Notes under the pieces: generated by a model
Databases searched by the model: none
Seen by the model: the letters and a program-made list of their open reading frames with translations, nothing else
What the model was told of the DNA's origin: nothing
Assembly: GCA_036874045.1 (NCBI GenBank)
Contig: CM072344.1
Span: 9,458,501 to 9,522,500, forward strand
Source of the DNA: Cymodocea nodosa
Taxonomy: Eukaryota; Streptophyta; Magnoliopsida; Alismatales; Cymodoceaceae
DNA length: 64,000 nt
Direction: 5' to 3'
Made by a program: the position numbers and the translations under genes
Part shown: positions 57,309 to 64,000 of the stretch, one piece after another
How positions within the stretch are numbered: position 1 is the first letter of the stretch
How the letters are laid out: every line of letters starts with the position of its first letter

Positions 57309-58370
57309 TATTAGAAGCTTAGGGGGAGATCTGTGTATGAGAGAAAGTGAGAGAAAGTGGTGGAAAGAAAAGCAAGAGAAAGTGACGAAAAAATAGTGTG
57401 TTTGTCTAACAGAAAGTGACTAAACGTGTCTGTTACTTTCCATCCATCACTTTTCGCCATCACTTTCCAAAGAAAATTTTGTAAAAAGAAGCAAAGTCAT
57501 CCTTTTTCTCTAGCTGAAAGAATCTAAAAGTGATGAAAGTGAGGGAAAAAATGAAAAAGAGGAAAAAAATAAAAGAAAATATAATTTGTTAAATTCGTAT
57601 GTAAAAAAAAGATGAAATAATAATAACAATAATTAATGAATAATTATAATAATAATAAATTTTTACAATATGTTAAATTTATATATTATAAATTTAACCT
57701 CGTAATGTATAATGTACTATTATGAAGAATATAGACATTTTTAATTTTTCCATAAACTTGAGATGTCTACAAATATTTTTATGTTATTCATTCATATTTT
57801 ATTACATTCTGTTACTTTTTCACTTTCTGTCACTTTCTAAACTTTTCAGTCATTTTTTAGCCAATGCATAAACATCATAATTTTCTAATGACTTTCTGTA
57901 ACTTTCTACAACTTTCTTTTTCATTACTTTCTAAACTTTTCGACACTTTCTTTTCTATTACTTTTTATCACTTTTTAGGTACACAAACGAACCTTTAGTC
58001 ACCTATCATTCCAAAAGCTTCAACAAGCTCTTCCATAATTGTCCCTTTCTCATTTTGTTTATGAGTCTTGTCAACTAACATTGTCATACTTCCTTTTGTC
58101 ATCTTCAAGTAGTGTCTAACAAGCATGTGTTTAATCTTGTTTACATATTGGAAGTCCTATCAACTTCAAAGCCCTCTATCATGTGACATTAGAAGCTTAG
58201 TCACCTATTTTCCAAAAGCTTCAACAAGCTCTTCCATAATTGTCCCTTTCTCATTTTGTTTGGGTCTTGTCAACTAAGTAAACATTATTGTACTTCCTTT
58301 CATCATCTTTGAGTAGTGTCTAGTAAGCATGTATTTAATATTGTTACATATTTAAGGTCCTAGTCATGTC
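57270..58370 (+). repeat. Tandem duplication of about 200 bp, one copy holding the MITE
   Basis: 57270-57321 plus 57998-58153 is repeated at 58154-58370, with shared text such as TTAGAAGCTTAG, TTCAACAAGCTCTTCCATAA and GTCCCTTTCTCATTTTGTTT. The first unit carries the MITE, the second is the empty site. Confidence 0.85.
57322..57994 (+). mobile_element. Tourist-like (PIF/Harbinger) MITE
   Basis: 673 bp non-coding element flanked by TTA at 57319-57321 and 57995-57997. Left end GGGGGAGATCTGTGTATGAG, right end (reverse complement) AGGTTCGTTTGTGTACC, an imperfect inverted pair. Many GAAAGTGA copies lie in the left arm and TCACTTTC copies in the right arm, giving fold-back potential. A nearby duplicate of the flank (58190-58215) lacks the insertion and keeps one TTA. 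Confidence 0.8.
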
Positions 58371-58741
58371 ACGTCCATGTCTAGTTATCGCTACTGTATT
58401 GTGTTTATTGATAATTATTCTAACGTTTCTAACTTTTTATTGATTTAGCTGGATTTTTGTTGGATCTAGGCTTATTAAGGAGAAATCAAGGCTTTATATT
58501 TAGACGGTTATGTTTGTCTCTTATAATAATTGTTTAATGTTAACTTTTTCTTTATGCCTTTAATCTCATTGGTTTTCTAAGTCATCTTTATTAAATATAA
58601 AGAACAATGTGGAATTGTGTCTAGAATGAATATATTAATGTATAATCTATAATGGTAAAGAAAATTGGGCCAAGGAAATTATCTCTTTAACACCTATTCA
58701 AGCCATAAAAGTAACCTTTTGGATTTTCCTTAAGAGTCTAA
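58371..58741. other. Unassigned AT-rich sequence
   Basis: Between the tandem duplication and the second Harbinger copy. No frame or element boundary is recognised. Confidence 0.5.
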
Positions 58742-59644
58742 AGAGGAGTTAGTGCTTGACGAAATTTAATCAATGAAAAGTAAAATTGTCAAATTCCATC
58801 AGAAAGTCGTTAGTGTGCAGATATCTTGAAGGAAAAAAGTAAATTTACTTACCATAAAAACCAAATTTTACCTTTGCCACTAGAAAATTTCCAACCTCCT
58901 AGTCAATTTTGTCGCTCAACTTCTTCTGACTTGTGCTTGACCACCCACTACTCGAAAGAGATTCCAATGCACCAACTTTCGATCTTCGATAGTGATTCTA
59001 GCAAGATTGCCTATTCCTGCAAGATCGCCTATTCCAGCAACTATCATTGAACTTCCGATGCTTGAGAAGGATTCCACAAAGATTGTTGCTCTCCAACTTC
59101 TTCCAACACTCCATTGCTCGAAAGGGATTCTAGCAAAGTGATTCTACTCAACTTCTTCCAACTCGTGCTTGACCACCTGCTACTCAAAAGGGATTCCAAT
59201 GCTCTAACTTCCAATTTTCGACAGCGATTCCAGCAAGATTGCCCACTACTCCACTGCTCGTGACTTTCACCTAAAACCCCTGACTATCCCAAACCCTTGA
59301 TCAATATACAAGTCGATAGCCTTCCAAATCTCCCCAAAAGGTACCCTATTCCAATCTTTGTATTTACTGTCCTTATGTCTAGACATTGGTTATGCTTCAT
59401 TATTGTACTTTTCTATGATCTTGAAGTGAATGTCACAAATATTAGTGATATTGAAGTGAAGATGAATTGGAATAAGATATTTTGAATATAAAGGACTTTG
59501 CAGGTTGATTTTGTGCACCAAAAACTGCATGCTCAATTTAGTGTTAAAAAACTGCAGTCAAATTTATTTAACAAAAAAAATCCCAAAGGGTGTTAATAAA
59601 GAGTTAATTCAGAACATTTGTGGCTCAAATTAATCTACACATTT

Positions 59645-59757
59645 GTCATCACTTGAATGAAGAGACTGCAAATTCAGAATGATTTCTATTTTCTAAAAGG
59701 CGGTCATCACTTGAATGAAGAGACTGCAAATTCGGAATGATTTCTATTTTCTAAAAG
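59645..59757 (+). repeat. 55 bp tandem duplication
   Basis: Two units, 59645-59699 and 59703-59757, starting GTCATCACTTGAATGAAGAG, with one mismatch. Located in the 5' non-coding part of Harbinger copy 2; a recent local event. Confidence 0.9.
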
Positions 59758-60600
59758 TCAAGCGTAAAAATAGAATGATTACACATTTGTCATAACTTGC
59801 TCCCTGTTATCTGCAAATGTTTATTCACAACTACTGTTTGTCTACGATATTCCATTATCTATAGTAATTTATACATGCCATTTATATAAAAAAATGGAAA
59901 AGATGCTATGCAAGGCTTATAAAAAATGTGTTCCTTTAAATTTTCCTACTTAATTAGAGGATGGATACCAGTATCTGTCTAAGAAATTTCTTGTGCCAAC
60001 CATGCTAACATAAGAATCGGCTATGTTTTCTAAAGAAATTTATGAAAAAATGTTTGGAAAAAAAGGAGTGGGCTGAAAATTTTTGGGGATGAAGTGCATG
60101 GGGGTTTCGAGAAATTGTGACAATTTGTGACAGAAGTTTAATTGATTTACTATGAGGTTTGATATGCTTTGCTGGATTTAGATTATGAACCATCACAAAA
60201 AAATACAGTAAGAACATTTTCATGAATAATGATATATGCATTGTCGAGGTAATGATTTACCCATTTTCATGAATAAATATGGGTGACTCACTTTAGTTTG
60301 ACTATGTGATTTTATTTGTGAAAGTCAGCTGTTATTTTTATGTAAATTGTTAGTGAGGTAGTGTAACTTCAATAGCTATACAACTGTCATGTTTGATTTT
60401 ATTTGTGAATGACTTTATTTTGTTATGACTGATTTTATTTGTGAATGACTTTATTTGATTATATATGATTGATTTAGCATTGTACTTTGTCATTAGAAAA
60501 TTTTTGGTTGATTTAGCAATATTATATGACTAATTTATGAGTATATGACAATTTTGCTAGTTACCTATAGAATATGACTAATATTTGTTCTTACGTAGAA

Positions 60601-61620
60601 AATGACTACTCTTGGTAAAGAAAGGAGTAACGAAGGACGAAGTTATATAACTTGGAATGTTGATGTATTCTTTTAGATATTTTGTCAGAAGTATTAAAGA
60701 AAGGAAACAAAAAAACCTAAGATGAAAAGATAAAAGGAAATATTTGGGATGTAGTAGAAAAATATAATAATAAAATAAATACATGTATTACAAAAAAAAA
60801 TGTGGAAAGTCGCTTAAAGACATGGAGATAAATGTATCACAACTACTCTAAAATTGCAAATTAAAATGGATGGAAATGAAATTTCATACAAGGGTATATT
60901 GATATAGATAAAGAAATATAGAAAGAGTTCATTAAGGTTTAATTACTACTTACATATTTTAATCATGTTAGTTTATGTAATATAATTTTTTTAATCTATA
61001 TTGTGTTTTTTTATAGGCACATCTAGAATGTGAAAGCTACAAGCGAAACCATGTTTAATTTATAAGCAACTGCAACTAACTTTTAAAAGTACTATGGCTA
61101 TTGAAAATATGTCTAGATAGATAAAGGAAAAGGAGGTCGTATCAAACACTCAAATTTCAGATACCTTTATTCCAGACATTACACAAGATAGAATGAACAG
61201 AGATTCTAACATACCTCTTAGTTCAAGAGGAATTGCACAGGCCCCATTAAAGTAGAGGAAAAAGGAAAAGCAAACACGTCTTCATGTGGAATTCCAACAA
61301 ATGATACAGAATGTTTGAAAGATGCATCAAAAAAATTTCTTACTATGTGTGAAAAAGATAATGCTAATAGTGAAATACATAATGAACAAATGAGAGATAG
61401 TTGAGATACAAAAAGAAATATTTGTATGGAAAAAGAAGTCTTAGTCTTCTTTAAATAAAGTTATTGCAACAATATTTAATATTGAAGATCTATCTGTGAT
61501 TGACCAATATAAAGCTACTCAGTTATTCTAAAAGTAAAAATTCAATAAAATATTTCTATCAATTCTAAAAGAAAAGTGACAAGGATGGTTAAAATTTCAC
61601 TTAGAAAATATAAAAGACTA
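60601..61620 (+). pseudogene. Decayed Myb/SANT-like ORF1 of Harbinger copy 2
   Basis: Starts MTTLGKERSNEGRSYITWN, then loses the frame. Remnants of the ESRLKTW block (VESRLKTWR as GTGGAAAGTCGCTTAAAGAC) are at about 60803. The intron before the CESYK block ends at about 61017. Many stops. Confidence 0.75.
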
Positions 61621-61864
61621 AAGATGGTTTAAATATTTTCTATTATATTAGATATTTAATGTCATGTATTTTTTGTTTAGAGTTAAACCGTGGAATGATA
61701 TTATGTCGTATGTTTGTTTGTCATATTTTCATATGTTTCTTTAATTGTGGAATGATGTGTGGAATGATTTTATGTAGTATGTTTATCTCTACATGACCTA
61801 ATATGTTTGAACTTGAAGTTGATGTTAATGTCTTTCTTTGGTCTATATTATTTTGTGGGTAATG

Positions 61865-63249
61865 ATGAATTTTGAAGAGAAATTTTTCAAACTAGTAATT
61901 GAAACTTTGATGTTATTTGAAGAAGAGGAGAAACCAACTAGAAAAAGGCAAAGACATCCATTTGCTTTTTGAAATATTTTAACAAAGATTGCAAGTACCT
62001 CAACTTTGTTTTCAAGTACAAGTCGTATTTATAGTAAATGAGCAAAATATATAAGAAGATTACTAGATCCTTTTCTACCACATCAAGCTTACAATTGTCG
62101 AAAGATTTATACAATGAGTCAAAAGTCTTTTCAAGGGTTTTTGTGATTTAATGAGAGAAGAAGTCCTTACAAATACCAATAATATCAATGTAGAAGAGAA
62201 GTTTGTCATGTTCTTTATAATGATTGAGCAAAATCAAAGGTACGGAGTAACTATAGAGTGATTCAGTCGATCAAGTTAGACAATTAATAAATACTTTAAT
62301 GAAGTCTTGAATGTTGTATTATGACTAAATCGTGTGCTTCTAACAAAACCATCTAAAACACTAAGTCAAATTTGAGATGACTCAAATGTATACCTATATT
62401 TTAAGGTACATTGTTATTTTTGTAGTTTCTTTATCTTAAATGTTATTTTAATTAATATCAAAATAAAATTGCATGTCTACAGAATTACATTAGAGTTATT
62501 GATGGTGCACATATCAAATCAACCATTTATAAATAAGAAACAGTAAGATTTAAGAATAAAAAAGGTGAATTGTCTTAAAATATAATGGCAACATGTAATT
62601 TCGATATGAAACTTATATATATTTTAGCTGATTGGGAAGGATCAACTGCTAATACTTGTGTTTTCCAAAACGTAGTTACTAGACCTAATGATTTTTAGGT
62701 TCCACCAGGTAAATGTGTTTTTTATTTCTAGAAGTTATAAAGACATCACCATATTAATATTTTTTTTATACAAGTTTTACTTAGTTGATGTTGGATATCT
62801 GAATCGACTAAAATATATTAGTACATATCAAGGTGTAAGATATCATCTATCTAATTATGTTAATGATAGAGTTCCTTGTAATGCCATAGAAAATTTCAAC
62901 TACAGACATTCACAACTGAAAACAATCATTGAACGTACATTTGGAGTTGTGAAACATCGATTTTCAATATTATAAGGTCAAATGTCATATTCATATGAAA
63001 CACTAGTGAAGATGATCATCGCTTTTTTTTTTCTTCATAATTTCATTCGTAAGACTAATAAAAAAGATTTACTTAAAGACATATAAGATAAGTTGGAAGA
63101 GTTAAATATTATTGATGATATACAATTAATAAGAGAGATACATATAGAAGAAATATATAGGTTAAAATGAGTCAAAAACAAAGAAAATAAATAACAAATA
63201 AGATACGTGAAGATATAATGATGACAATGTAGGATGAAAGAATTATTTA
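61865..63249 (+). pseudogene. Decayed DDE transposase of Harbinger copy 2
   Basis: Colinear with 31925-33325, including both intron positions (about 62406 and 62708). Recognisable blocks are HQAYNCRKIYTMSQ, VIDGAHIKST, WEGSTANTCVF (the second catalytic Asp replaced by Asn) and QLKTIIERTFGVVKHRFSIL (Glu retained; open at 62688-62975). Many stops make it inactive. Confidence 0.85.
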
Positions 63250-63562
63250 ATATTATTTAGCATTGTAATATTTGAAATGAGATGTATTTATACTTTTTGA
63301 ATATTATTTGTAATAATTAATTGGATTGTTTGTACTTTTAGACAAATGTACCATTTATTTCATTATTATTATTGATTGATTTGCTTCTTTTTGTCATTTC
63401 CTTCCCATTATATACCCCTCTATCAGAATTTCCTCTGAACTTTCTGTCGTACACTAAACTTTTATCAGAATTTTCTTTTCCATTAGAAACTTTCATTTTC
63501 TTTTCCGTCAAAATTTTTCTTTTTCTTTTTATTAGAATTTTCCATCGTGCACTAACAGTCCT

Positions 63563-64000
63563 TAAATGATTGTAGAACTATTAAAAAAGGTGTGAGAATA
63601 AATGATGATTAAGGGCATATGGGTATTGTGGGTTTAATCCCACAATGGTTAAATTTGGTTTGTCTTCTTAATGTTGCCTTTCTAGGCTTTCTATATAGAA
63701 GACATCTTTACTAATAGGATTATTCTACTTCCACCTATCTCTTATATTTTCATAGGACACAAAGGTAGGACTGTACTGAAATAATCCTAGCTCCCAAATG
63801 AATAACTCTGGATAAGAATAAAAGTGATGTTGGTTCTAGTTTCTGGTGCAATTCAAGATAATCTGATGGCTAAAAGTGATGTAATCACACGACTGACAGC
63901 ATTATATTAAAATTGAAGTTTCAAGTCTGACAGGACTACGACATATAACCAATCCTTTCTATATTTTGTAACTCAGAAACAAGGTTAAGAGAACAGAGAG
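63563..64000. other. Unassigned sequence at right edge
   Basis: Contains short inverted text TGTGGGTTTAATCCCACA near 63628 but no frame or element terminus I can support. Confidence 0.5.

Larger units (their letters stand above)
53721..57310 (+). mobile_element. Ty1/copia relic, split by a TRIM-like element
   Basis: A primer site (53959-53970) follows a probable LTR end (CCACA at 53958). Eroded gag, protease and pre-integrase remnants lie at 56020-57308. The region 54249-55739 is a separate short LTR element. RT and integrase are absent. The LTR start is not certain; 53760 is a guess. Confidence 0.6.
58742..63562 (+). mobile_element. PIF/Harbinger copy 2, heavily decayed
   Basis: TAA duplications at 58739-58741 and 63563-63565. 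Left end GAGGAGTTAGTGC and, in reverse complement, right end AGGACTGTTAGTGCAC, related to the ends of the element at 28715-34924. The inner AAGTCGTTAGTGTGCA block is conserved in both. It carries decayed ORF1 and transposase in the same order and strand. It lacks the GC-rich minisatellite. Confidence 0.85.

Overview
This window looks like transposon-dense, AT-rich DNA from a flowering plant, most likely a dicot. The evidence is Athila-type Ty3/gypsy elements primed by tRNA-Asp, SIRE-type Ty1/copia LTRs and env-like remnants, PIF/Harbinger transposons with plant-style spliced transposase genes, a LINE relic, and one host gene end with plant introns. Nothing prokaryotic is present. Almost every open frame belongs to a mobile element. 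The only host gene I can support is the last two exons of a coiled-coil protein gene on the minus strand (51476-52051).

Positions 1-50341 are a nest of elements. From left to right: a minus-strand Athila-like copy (1-4449), cut in its integrase by a truncated minus-strand SIRE-type LTR (4450-5552), then a minus-strand Athila-like LTR fragment (5553-6510). A plus-strand Athila-like host copy follows (pol 6511-10511, env-like 11225-37211). Its env-like frame is split twice. The first split is a 14.3 kb LTR-bounded element, called Element A here (11637-25971, target duplication gcagc/gtagc). The second is a solo Athila-like LTR (27012-36434, duplication gtttg), which contains a SIRE-type solo LTR (28628-36066, duplication agtag), which contains an almost intact PIF/Harbinger transposon (28715-34924, duplication TAA). 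Next come an unclassified 1.2 kb segment, a minus-strand Athila-like copy with its 5' LTR (38409-45197), another LTR fragment, and the env-like 3' end plus 3' LTR of a SIRE-type element (46192-50341).

Element A is the most unusual object. After its 5' LTR and tRNA-Asp primer site it carries a zinc-knuckle/coiled-coil segment fused to integrase, because most of pol is deleted. Then come an env-like frame, an intact 395-residue gag capsid frame placed 3' of env, and a frame encoding an F-box plus F-box-associated protein with two TAG stops. The frames are separated by spacers containing inverted arrays of a GTTGAGTTA / TAACTCAAC motif. The same motif occurs in the LTRs of both superfamilies. 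One Athila-like LTR subfamily also shares an approximately 125 bp block with the SIRE-type LTR, and both families carry related env-like frames. These facts suggest exchange of modules between gypsy and copia elements.

The right third (50342-64000) is older and looser: the host gene 3' end, a minus-strand LINE reverse-transcriptase relic, a copia relic split by a short TRIM-like LTR element, a Tourist-like MITE with its empty site preserved in a neighbouring tandem duplicate, and a heavily decayed second PIF/Harbinger copy (58742-63562).
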